The position numbers and the translations under genes were made by a program. This document shows positions 1 to 6,202 of a stretch of DNA of 10,088 nt, one piece after another. This DNA is from Pseudomonadota bacterium (GTDB lineage Bacteria > Desulfobacterota > Syntrophia > Syntrophales > JADFWA01), in the NCBI GenBank assembly GCA_030596145.1, contig JAUVKS010000044.1:1-10088 (forward strand). The letters are read 5' to 3'. Below the pieces are notes generated by a model. That model was not told where the DNA came from, made no database searches, and worked only from the letters and a program-made list of their open reading frames with translations. Each line of letters starts with the position of its first letter. Positions within the stretch are counted from its first letter, which is position 1.

Positions 1-2
1 GT

Positions 3-674
3 GGCTATCTGGAAGCACTTGTGAGGACGTGTCAGGAGGTATTAGAAAAGCTCCCGGTATATGACAAGATCTCTTCAAAACTCTATGAGCTGGCGGGCTA
101 TTATTGTGACTTACAGGTACACAAGCACGTCAAACCAGAAGAGCGTGTCCCGCGTTTAAAGACGTGGTTTGAAAAACATCGAGACGGCCTGCCGGAAATG
201 AGCTGGTACGAATTTTCGGCATGTTCCGGTTCAACGCTTGGCATCTTTTGTCTTGTTGCTTATGCATTTCATAATGAGTGTTCAGATGACCTGGTGTTGC
301 AGGTGAGAGATGCCTATTTTCCGTGGGTGCAGGGATTACACATCTTGCTGGATTACTTTATTGATCAGGAAGAAGACCGTATCGGTGGCGACCTGAATTT
401 TTGTTTTTATTATAAAAGTGATGAGGAGATGTCGAAGCGGCTCGCACATTTTTCAGACCAGGCGGACAGGAGTATCTCCCTGCTTCCTCACTCGAAATTT
501 CATCAAATGATAAATCATGGGTTGCTTGGTATTTATCTCGCGGATAAAAAAGTTGGAAAGCAAAGACATATGCGTAAGATGGCGAAAAAGATTATTCGCT
601 TCGGTGGATGGCCGACATTCTTTTTCTTCATTAATGGATGGGTCTATCGGCGGATAAGGAAGGGAGAGTTTTAA
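3..674 (+). CDS. DUF2600 / tetraprenyl-beta-curcumene synthase-like protein (5' partial)
   Basis: The reading frame is open from the left edge, so the start lies outside the window; the GTG at 21 is internal. The visible 223 residues resemble the C-terminal part of the YtpB/DUF2600 family, which in Bacillus makes tetraprenyl-beta-curcumene from a C35 prenyl diphosphate. Recognisable signatures are the stretch around CDLQVHKHV, a GSTLGIF segment, and the acidic block LLDYFIDQEEDR followed by GGDLNFCFYY; the aspartate/glutamate-rich run is the likely metal-diphosphate site. Family members are about 350-370 residues, so roughly 140 N-terminal residues are missing. The C-terminus is basic and aromatic (KIIRFGGWPTFFFF, then RRIRK), suggesting membrane contact. 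A lipid kinase gene begins 2 bases after the stop, so the two are probably cotranscribed and concern isoprenoid or membrane lipid. Family assignment is firm; substrate in this organism is unknown. Confidence 0.8.
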   Translation, partial: GYLEALVRTCQEVLEKLPVYDKISSKLYELAGYYCDLQVHKHVKPEERVPRLKTWFEKHRDGLPEMSWYEFSACSGSTLGIFCLVAYAFHNECSDDLVLQVRDAYFPWVQGLHILLDYFIDQEEDRIGGDLNFCFYYKSDEEMSKRLAHFSDQADRSISLLPHSKFHQMINHGLLGIYLADKKVGKQRHMRKMAKKIIRFGGWPTFFFFINGWVYRRIRKGEF

Positions 675-676
675 TT

Positions 677-1606
677 ATGGCTTCGAAAAGGACAGTTTTT
701 ATTGTCAATCCAAAAGCGGGGAATGGTTCCGCGGGTAGGGAATGGCCTAGGATTCAGGCCATGGCCAGGGATCGTTTAGGGGCATTTCAGTTTTACATTA
801 CATCCGGGCCGGGTGATGCCACGCAACTTGCCAGAAACGCCCTTCTTGAAGGTGCTGAGCGGGTGGTTTGTGTGGGTGGGGACGGAACACTGAATGAGGT
901 GGTTAATGGTTTCATGGGAGAAGATGTACCCATTCGACCTGAGGCCGTGCTGGGATTCATCCCCGATGGTACCGGCTGTGATTTCGTCAGAACCGTTCCG
1001 ATACCCTCTGCCTTGGACAAAGCACTGGACACAATTGTTGATTCACATGTCCGTTCAATTGATCTTGGACGGCTTTCCTATTGGGATCACCAAGGTAGCC
1101 CTTGCTATAAATATTTTCATAATATTACCAGCTTTGGCTTGGGAGGGGAGGTGGATGAACGTGTAAACAGGACCACTAAGACATTCGGCCCCTTTCTTTC
1201 CTTTATCTGGGCAACTTTGATCTCCATTTTGCTTTATGATAAAAAACGAATCCGCCTTCGCGTTGACGATCATTATGATGAGGAGGTTACAGTCTGGAAC
1301 GTAGCTGTTGCGAACGGTCAGTATCACGGGGGCGGTATGTGTGTGGCCCCAGATGCGGTTGTGGACGATGGCCTGTTTCATGTAACGGTAATAGGGGATA
1401 TGAGCCTGACCGAAGTCTTCATGTCCCTTCCCAGACTCTATGATGGCAAGATTAAACAGCTTGCAAAGGTAACCATACTGACCGGCAAAAAGGTGGAGGC
1501 ATTTTCGGATGAGCGTGTCCTTCTGGATATGGATGGTGAACAGCCCGGCCGGCTGCCAGTCGTAATTGACATAGTGCCAGGTGCCCTGCAGCTTATTACA
1601 AACTGA
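677..1606 (+). CDS. YegS/DagK-family lipid kinase
   Basis: This 309-residue protein is a diacylglycerol-kinase-like enzyme expected to phosphorylate a lipid hydroxyl with ATP at the inner membrane face. The N-terminus carries VNPKAGNGSAG (residues 10-20), the nucleotide-binding GGDGTLNEVVNG (67-78), and a GTGCDF motif (98-103) where GTGNDF is more usual. Later family landmarks are HNITSFGLGGEV, the NGQYHGGGMCVAPDA block followed by DDG, and a C-terminal DMDGE. Length is normal for the family. I chose ATG 677 over the upstream ATG at 638 because the purine-rich GGAAGGGAGAG (659-669) lies just before it and the homologous sequence begins there; 638 would overlap the preceding gene. It is 2 bases downstream of the DUF2600 stop and likely in its operon. 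Diacylglycerol, sphingoid base and other lipids are all possible substrates. Confidence 0.88.
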   Translation: MASKRTVFIVNPKAGNGSAGREWPRIQAMARDRLGAFQFYITSGPGDATQLARNALLEGAERVVCVGGDGTLNEVVNGFMGEDVPIRPEAVLGFIPDGTGCDFVRTVPIPSALDKALDTIVDSHVRSIDLGRLSYWDHQGSPCYKYFHNITSFGLGGEVDERVNRTTKTFGPFLSFIWATLISILLYDKKRIRLRVDDHYDEEVTVWNVAVANGQYHGGGMCVAPDAVVDDGLFHVTVIGDMSLTEVFMSLPRLYDGKIKQLAKVTILTGKKVEAFSDERVLLDMDGEQPGRLPVVIDIVPGALQLITN

Positions 1607-1707
1607 TTCAGCAGCAGGGTTGGGTTTTATACCTGACTGCATCCACATTGAAAGAAAGAAGTGTTTTCATATTAATAAAAAGCTTTGCAAAACAAATAAT
1701 TAAAGTT

Positions 1708-1787
1708 GTTTCAATTCTTGTTTTAATGGAATAGTTCCTTCAATGAGCTTGTAGGCAGTCGGGAATATAAAAAACAAGGATTGAAAT
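1708..1787. repeat. Inverted pair of CRISPR-repeat-like sequences / long stem
   Basis: The arms are 1709-1724 (TTTCAATTCTTGTTTT) and 1771-1786 (AAAACAAGGATTGAAA). They are reverse complements at 15 of 16 positions, and the odd one can form a G-U pair in RNA. A second short stem can form inside the 46-base loop between 1734-1738 and 1762-1766. The arm text matches, from memory, the ACAAGGATTGAAA(C) end found in a widespread CRISPR repeat class, but there is no direct repeat array and no cas gene. It lies in the 275-base gene-free stretch (1607-1881) before the VWA gene. It could be a CRISPR relic, a small mobile-element remnant or a structured leader. Confidence 0.4.
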
Positions 1788-1881
1788 ATCCTGTCTTCAA
1801 AAGTCTATTAAATCGTCACCACAGTAGACTCATTTTTATGGTGTAATACTAAATCTAACATAGAATTAGAAAGGGGAAGCC

Positions 1882-3348
1882 GTGAAACAACTATTCCGTA
1901 TCAAGATTTTGGTCTTATTTTGTATTCTTGGAATGTATGGCTTGTTGCATGCCAAAACACAGGTCTTTCCGGAGGTCATGTTTATCCTGGATGCGTCTGG
2001 GAGTATGTGGGGCCAAGTGGAAGGACAGACTAAAATTGTTGCTGCCCGCGATGTCATGAAAGAAATTGTTCCTGCCCTTCCGCCGGAGGTCAAGGTGGGA
2101 CTGACCGTGTACGGACATAACCGGAAAGGGGATTGTACCGATATAGAAATTGTTGTTCCCTCCGGCAGTGATGACAGAAATCTCTTACTGGATTTCGTAC
2201 AGAGGATAAACCCCAAAGGCATGACGCCCATTGCTGATTCTGTCAGGATGGTGGTGAAAACTCTGAAAAGCAAAGAAAATGAGACTACCATTATCTTGAT
2301 AAGTGATGGGAAGGAAACATGCAATGCCCAGCCATGCGAAGCGGTTCGTGCTCTCAAGGCACAGGGAATTAAGTTTATCCTTCATGTTGTCGGTTTTGGC
2401 GTAAATGAACAGGAAAAGGAACAGTTGTCCTGTATAGCAAAAGCCGGAGGAGGTCAGTATTTCGGCGCAGACAATGCAGGCATGCTTTTAACTGCGCTGA
2501 AATCTGTTCAGGAAGAGGTTGTCCAAAAGGTGGAAAAGGCAAAAACGGTTGCCAGAAAAGCGACAACCAAACTCGGGAAATTACGGATCAAAATGACGGA
2601 GGCTGGTACAAAAAGTCTGAATGCTTTTAAAATCGTTCGCAAAAAGGACGGCAAGGTGCTTAAGACCGTGAAGGATCCGGGTGCTGATTCAACCCATCCG
2701 CTGCTCGTTGGCGAATATGAACTTATTGTGTCCTTTGCAAATTCCAACTACAAACCGGATTCAGAGGTATCTTTTGGGGACTGGATAGTTAAAGGCGGCG
2801 AAACCACAACAATTAGTTTGGGTGCAATGGCCATTAATATCGCCGATTCTCTTGAAAGAATGCCGGCCGGAGCGGTAATCATTACCAAGACAAAAGGCGA
2901 GGATTTTTCAGTCACTTTGCCATTTACCGGAAACAGCTATTACTTTTACAAAACAAAACCATTACCGGCCGGAACATACAATTTTTCGGTACATTACAAA
3001 AAGACGTATCTGTACAGAACGAGTACTCAACCGGTGGTTCTTGTCAAGAATATTCAGATAATGGAAGGTACCGAGAGCGTTGTGACCATAAACTCCGGCA
3101 TAACTGTCAAGAAACCGGAAGGGTCATCGCTAACCAGTTGGGAACTTCTTCCTGCGGGAAGCAAGACCCCCATCCTCAAAATAGAAAAAGCATCGAACGG
3201 CTCGTACCCCTTATGGTTAAACCACGCCGTGTTACCGGGCACATATGACCTGTACGTACATGTAGAAGGTATGGACGAACCGTTGCCCGTGGGTGAGGGG
3301 ATAACCATTTCCCAAGGTGAACTACTTGAGTTTGACACCGGGCTTTAG
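1882..3348 (+). CDS. Secreted von Willebrand factor A domain protein with C-terminal beta-sandwich repeats
   Basis: This 488-residue protein starts at GTG 1882, preceded by a good ribosome site AAGGGGAAG (1871-1879). Residues 1-24 are a Sec signal peptide (basic start, hydrophobic core, cleavage likely after HA). A VWA domain follows, about residues 30-215, with a complete MIDAS metal site: DASGS at 37-41, the threonine of MTP at 115, and SDG with Asp142. Cysteines in DCTD, TCNAQPC and LSC may form exported disulfides. After a lysine-rich, probably helical linker (about 217-240) come several beta-rich segments with a recurring pattern of leucine/proline, glycine, tyrosine and alternating hydrophobics (LVGEYEL, LPAGTYNF, LPGTYDL), typical of carboxypeptidase-regulatory or Ig-like modules. 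No C-terminal anchor is visible, so it is probably periplasmic or secreted. The likely role is metal-dependent protein binding; the ligand is unknown. It stands alone between a long gap and a convergent gene. Confidence 0.85.
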   Translation: MKQLFRIKILVLFCILGMYGLLHAKTQVFPEVMFILDASGSMWGQVEGQTKIVAARDVMKEIVPALPPEVKVGLTVYGHNRKGDCTDIEIVVPSGSDDRNLLLDFVQRINPKGMTPIADSVRMVVKTLKSKENETTIILISDGKETCNAQPCEAVRALKAQGIKFILHVVGFGVNEQEKEQLSCIAKAGGGQYFGADNAGMLLTALKSVQEEVVQKVEKAKTVARKATTKLGKLRIKMTEAGTKSLNAFKIVRKKDGKVLKTVKDPGADSTHPLLVGEYELIVSFANSNYKPDSEVSFGDWIVKGGETTTISLGAMAINIADSLERMPAGAVIITKTKGEDFSVTLPFTGNSYYFYKTKPLPAGTYNFSVHYKKTYLYRTSTQPVVLVKNIQIMEGTESVVTINSGITVKKPEGSSLTSWELLPAGSKTPILKIEKASNGSYPLWLNHAVLPGTYDLYVHVEGMDEPLPVGEGITISQGELLEFDTGL

Positions 3349-3398
3349 ACCAGGAATCTGTGGGTCAAACAGGGTATTGCCTTATTCGCTCATACAAT

Positions 3399-4043
3399 TC
3401 ACTTCCCGATAGCCTTTAATATCTCATGAGCAAAGTCTATCTCCTTTTGTGCACCCACTATGCTATGTTCCTCATTAATGACTGTATGGGGTACTCCCTG
3501 AACATTATACTTTACCGCCAGGAAAGAAAATTCTGAACTTTCCACCATGTCAGCGGTAATGTGGTCGCTGGCTATGGCAAACCTGTGAGCAGTGCGAACC
3601 GCACCTGGACAATAGGGTCAGGTAGGGGAGATCAAAACTTGTATGTGCACGGGTTGATCAACTTTGGCTAATTCGGCCATTACAGCTTTATCCAGTCCGG
3701 AGTCCCGTTTTCCCACATCCATGATGTCCTCTATCAGGACATTGAACTCATAACCTGCAGGGACTCCGTAAAAACGGATGCCGTAGTCCCTATCACCTGA
3801 GAGAATAGTGGCCGGAATCTTGTCCACTCCGTACTTCTTGGCCAGGTCAGCCTCGGCCACGAAGTCGTGTACCTCGAGCGAGAGTTTGTCTGAAAGATCA
3901 GAGACTTCTTCAAGCAGTGTTCTGGTCATTTCACAGTGCGTGCACTCCATCTCCTGAGTGAACATTGCGATTTTGACATCTTTTTCAATTTCCTTAAAGA
4001 TACTTATCAGTTTTTCCCTGTCTTTTTCTTTCAGTATTCCCAT
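3399..4043 (-). CDS. Selenocysteine-containing glutaredoxin-like protein disulfide oxidoreductase (UGA 3618-3620 read as Sec)
   Basis: This is a tandem thioredoxin-fold protein of the PDO / glutaredoxin-like family, expected to pass electrons from a flavoprotein reductase to disulfides or peroxides in the cytoplasm. Fold 1 has a CTHC redox motif (residues 34-37) and a cis-proline in KIPAT. Fold 2 should carry CPYC after VLISPT; instead codon 142 is UGA and is followed by PYCPGAVRTAHRFA, then a second cis-proline in GVPHTVI. Reading UGA as selenocysteine gives U-P-Y-C (142-145) and a 214-residue protein, the normal PDO length; stopping there gives 141 residues with no second active site. The frame has no other stop until TGA 3399-3401, and a SECIS-like hairpin follows the UGA. 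ATG 4043 has AAGGAGGT upstream and is 11 bases from the reductase gene. A nonsense mutation of a cysteine codon is the main alternative; selenoprotein genes elsewhere in the genome would settle it. Confidence 0.85.
3590..3607 (-). promoter_or_regulatory. Candidate bacterial SECIS hairpin
   Basis: On the minus-strand transcript, GUGCG (3604-3600) pairs perfectly with CGCAC (3596-3592) around a three-base GUU loop. The stem extends by A3606-U3591 and C3607-G3590 with a bulged G3605. There are 18 bases between the UGA and the first loop base, and that base is G. Both fit the known bacterial SECIS pattern: a stem-loop within the coding sequence just after the UGA, with a G among the first two loop bases and about 16-37 bases of spacing. 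The elongation factor SelB would bind here. Folding energy was not computed. Confidence 0.65.
3618..3620 (-). other. Recoded UGA (selenocysteine) codon
   Basis: This in-frame TGA is codon 142 of the disulfide oxidoreductase gene. It replaces the N-terminal, nucleophilic cysteine of the second thioredoxin-fold CxxC, the position most often occupied by Sec in redox selenoproteins. Homology resumes immediately after it in the same frame. Confidence 0.8.
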
Positions 4044-4054
4044 GACGCACCTCC

Positions 4055-5044
4055 TTAAATTAGAGATTTGTTGATAAGGTAATCATATGCAGACAATGCG
4101 GCCTTGGCCCCCTCGCTGGCGGCGATTACAATCTGCTTATGCGGAACGGTGGTAACGTCGCCGGCGCCGAAGATGCCTTTTACGCTGGTCCGGCAGGAGC
4201 AATCTACAATCACCTCGCCTTGCTCATTTAACTTTACGAGATTCTTGACAGATTCGTTGTTGGGCAAAAGCCCGATCTCAACGAAGACCCCATTCGTATC
4301 CAGCTTTTCTTCCTTTTCATTTTCCCGGTTCTTAACAATCACTGCGGTTACCCTGTCCTTACCCTCGATTCCGACAACTTGGTGGTAATCCAACAAGATC
4401 GCCTCATCAGACTGTTTCACTCTTTCTTGAAGGGCCGCATCCGCCTGCCACCCTTTGATGAAGTTTATAAGGGTTACCTCAGCCTCCACCTTCAACAGGT
4501 CTATGGCGGTAGTAAAGGCCGAATTTCCGCCACCTGCCACAATCACCTTTTTACCCTCGAAGAACGGGGCATCGCATGTAGCGCAATATGCTATGCCTCT
4601 TCCCACTAAATCTTTTTCTCCGGGCACGTTGAGCGGTCGGTGGCGTTTACCGGTAGCCACGATAACGGTGTGACTTGAATAAGTTTTGCCATCATCTGTA
4701 TAAACCCTAAAGGCCTCTTCATCTTTCTTGACGTCGGTAATGGCAGGACCCAGACTGACGGCAATATCAAAACTTTTGACATGTTCCTCAAACATGTCGA
4801 CGAGATCCTTGGCGTTTATGCTCTGAAATCCAAGCCAATTCTCGACCTCAGAGGTTTCGCGCACCTGTCCTCCGAAGTCCCTGGTGATAATAGCAAAGTT
4901 CATCATCTTTCGGGCAGCATAAACAGCCGCGCTCATGGCTGCCGGACCTCCTCCCAGGATGAGGAGATCGTAGGTAACCTCCGGCTCCGGCTCCTTTGCT
5001 TTTTCCAACAATGAAATATCCAGGGAAAAATCAGGAAAATCCAT
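4055..5044 (-). CDS. Thioredoxin reductase-like flavoprotein, AhpF C-terminal type
   Basis: This 329-residue FAD/NAD(P)H disulfide reductase should transfer reducing power to the adjacent PDO. After an unusual 22-residue leader come the FAD-binding GGGPAAMSAAVYAARK (31-46), the redox disulfide CATC followed by DAPFF (154-162), the nucleotide-binding GGGNSA (171-176), and the FAD-closing GAGDVTTVPHKQ (293-304). The segment after GGGNSA reads LINFIKGWQADAALQ and lacks the HRRxxxR signature of NADPH-dependent thioredoxin reductases. It resembles the NADH-using AhpF pattern, as does the end (FVEIGLLPN, then SEGAKAALSAYDYL). This suggests NADH preference. AhpF itself fuses such a domain to a tandem thioredoxin fold, which here is encoded next door. 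ATG 5044 follows AGGAGGT at good spacing. No truncation is seen. A ferredoxin- or F420-linked variant cannot be excluded. Confidence 0.88.
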   Translation of the reverse strand: MDFPDFSLDISLLEKAKEPEPEVTYDLLILGGGPAAMSAAVYAARKMMNFAIITRDFGGQVRETSEVENWLGFQSINAKDLVDMFEEHVKSFDIAVSLGPAITDVKKDEEAFRVYTDDGKTYSSHTVIVATGKRHRPLNVPGEKDLVGRGIAYCATCDAPFFEGKKVIVAGGGNSAFTTAIDLLKVEAEVTLINFIKGWQADAALQERVKQSDEAILLDYHQVVGIEGKDRVTAVIVKNRENEKEEKLDTNGVFVEIGLLPNNESVKNLVKLNEQGEVIVDCSCRTSVKGIFGAGDVTTVPHKQIVIAASEGAKAALSAYDYLINKSLI

Positions 5045-5067
5045 ATCGCACCTCCTAATCGAAAGAT

Positions 5068-5073
5068 ATTATA
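5068..5073 (-). promoter_or_regulatory. Possible -10 element for the reductase-PDO pair
   Basis: A perfect TATAAT lies on the minus strand 24 bases before the reductase start codon and upstream of its ribosome site. No convincing -35 box sits 16-18 bases before it, so it may be chance in an otherwise continuous operon. Confidence 0.25.
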
Positions 5074-5094
5074 GGTTTTCTGCTCTGCCCGGAA

Positions 5095-5907
5095 TCACTC
5101 CTTCAAGGCATTCCAGGTTTCTCTTTGAAGGAAGCTGCCTTCTACATGAGCTTCCATCTCCTTAAACATCTTCAGTGGAACGGCAAATGTAAACAGATCC
5201 TTGCCCAGTTGCCTTCTCACATTTTTTCTTGCGGATATATCGGTAAGGCCGACTACTGCTCGCGGGTTTTCAGATTTTGCTTCCCTGTATGGGAAAATGC
5301 CGATGGTCTGGCATCCGGCCGCATAGGGAATGATAACGTTTTCAAAACTGCCGCTTCCATAATTAGCCAGGATTACCAGTGCGGAAAGCTGGTCAGGGTT
5401 GGCTAAAAAGACGATGACGACAGGTTCTTCTTTAACTAAACCCTCATCTTTAAAGGGTTTAAAGACAACATATTTCGCTGGAACATCAACAATCGGCAAA
5501 GACTCGACGAACTTCTTTACCAGTTCAGGGGATTTTATATACCGTTCACCATGCATAGCTTCGTTTAGCAGATCATTTCCAACAATATCGCAAATTTTTT
5601 CAGCCGCCATTCTGCGCATTCCCCGTATATTGTTTCCCGTTGATAAAAAATGGTAGAATTCCTCTATGCCGCCAGGGACGTTCAAATACTGATTCCCAAA
5701 TCCCAAACCTACACCTCCGCCCCAACATCCGAAGGTTTTCCTGTCAAATACGGCGGTACGTCCCTTAGCTACATTTGCAAAAAGAGACATGACACATCCC
5801 CATTTTCCCTGTTTAAACTGGAGTGCATCTTCTGGTTTTTCGTCCGACCAGATAATAGCAACGGGATGGAATTTTAGATTAAGCGCTGAGACAATTTTGC
5901 TTTTCAT
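5095..5907 (-). CDS. DUF169 family protein
   Basis: This 270-residue protein matches the DUF169 family, whose biochemical role is not established. Family marks are the opening around KFHPVAIIW, WGCVMSLF (36-43), the glycine-rich FGCWGGGVGLGFG (59-71), and the C-terminal YAAGCQTIGIFPY with VVGLTDISAR. Cysteines 38, 61 and 199 lie in these conserved patches and could bind a metal or cofactor; this is inference. No signal peptide or membrane helix is visible, so it should be cytoplasmic. I chose ATG 5907 because GGAG lies about 10 bases upstream; ATG 5916 is too close to that site, and the long upstream extension has no family resemblance. It lies 50 bases before the reductase gene and after the Suf genes, suggesting a role in anaerobic redox or Fe-S physiology. 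Confidence 0.82.
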   Translation of the reverse strand: MKSKIVSALNLKFHPVAIIWSDEKPEDALQFKQGKWGCVMSLFANVAKGRTAVFDRKTFGCWGGGVGLGFGNQYLNVPGGIEEFYHFLSTGNNIRGMRRMAAEKICDIVGNDLLNEAMHGERYIKSPELVKKFVESLPIVDVPAKYVVFKPFKDEGLVKEEPVVIVFLANPDQLSALVILANYGSGSFENVIIPYAAGCQTIGIFPYREAKSENPRAVVGLTDISARKNVRRQLGKDLFTFAVPLKMFKEMEAHVEGSFLQRETWNALKE

Positions 5908-5936
5908 ACTAAACATTCTCCAGCAAGAATTTGTTG

Positions 5937-5954
5937 TGGTAAACTCAATTACCA
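5937..5954 (-). promoter_or_regulatory. Inverted repeat upstream of the DUF169 gene
   Basis: TGGTAA and TTACCA form a perfect six-base inverted repeat around ACTCAA, starting 30 bases before the DUF169 start codon. The placement would suit an operator or leader hairpin. No second copy was found in the window. Confidence 0.25.
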
Positions 5955-6043
5955 ATCAGCTCCAACCCGTCCTGTCGTCGGACGAACGTGTGATCATCTT
6001 CGATGACATTCGGCAGAACATTTTGTAAGCATCCGATATTCGA

Positions 6044-6202
6044 TTAACCGCCCGCTGTCTGCGGAAAGGCGGTGTTGCTATACAAATATTCCACCTTTTC
6101 TTTATGTTTCATTTCTTCATTGGCCATCTTGAGGAGCATTTTTTTTGCCTCACCGTCCGGGTGCAGATCAGCAAAAGTGTAACTACATAACGTCTTTGTC
6201 AC
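6044..6202 (-). pseudogene. C-terminal remnant of a rubrerythrin/ferritin-like protein
   Basis: A 52-codon frame opens at GTG 6202 inside the 3' end of sufB and ends at TAA 6044-6046. Its sequence reads like the last helix of a ferritin-like diiron protein: FADLHPDGEAKKMLLKMA, then EEMKHKEKVEYLY containing the ExxH metal-ligand motif (Glu30, His33), and a tail NTAFPQTAGG. The earlier helices needed for a complete four-helix diiron site are absent; an in-frame TAG lies three codons before the GTG, and sufB occupies the upstream DNA. No good ribosome site precedes the GTG. The best reading is a truncated gene whose 5' part was deleted. A short translated protein coupled to sufB is possible but less likely. 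The frame is intact through an eight-A run (transcript sense). Confidence 0.6.

Noticed and set aside
1055..1648. A 197-codon open frame on the minus strand
   Set aside because: It lies antisense to the well-supported lipid kinase and has no recognisable domain.
1607..1881. A defined promoter for the VWA gene
   Set aside because: Several AT-rich -10-like strings exist, but none has a convincing -35 partner at proper spacing.
3349..3398. A terminator between the converging VWA and PDO genes
   Set aside because: Only a four-base GACC/GGTC stem and no T-run could be found.
3618..4043. A complete 141-residue single-fold thioredoxin-like protein ending at UGA 3618-3620
   Set aside because: Homology continues without a break after the UGA, and the truncated form would lose the second active site.
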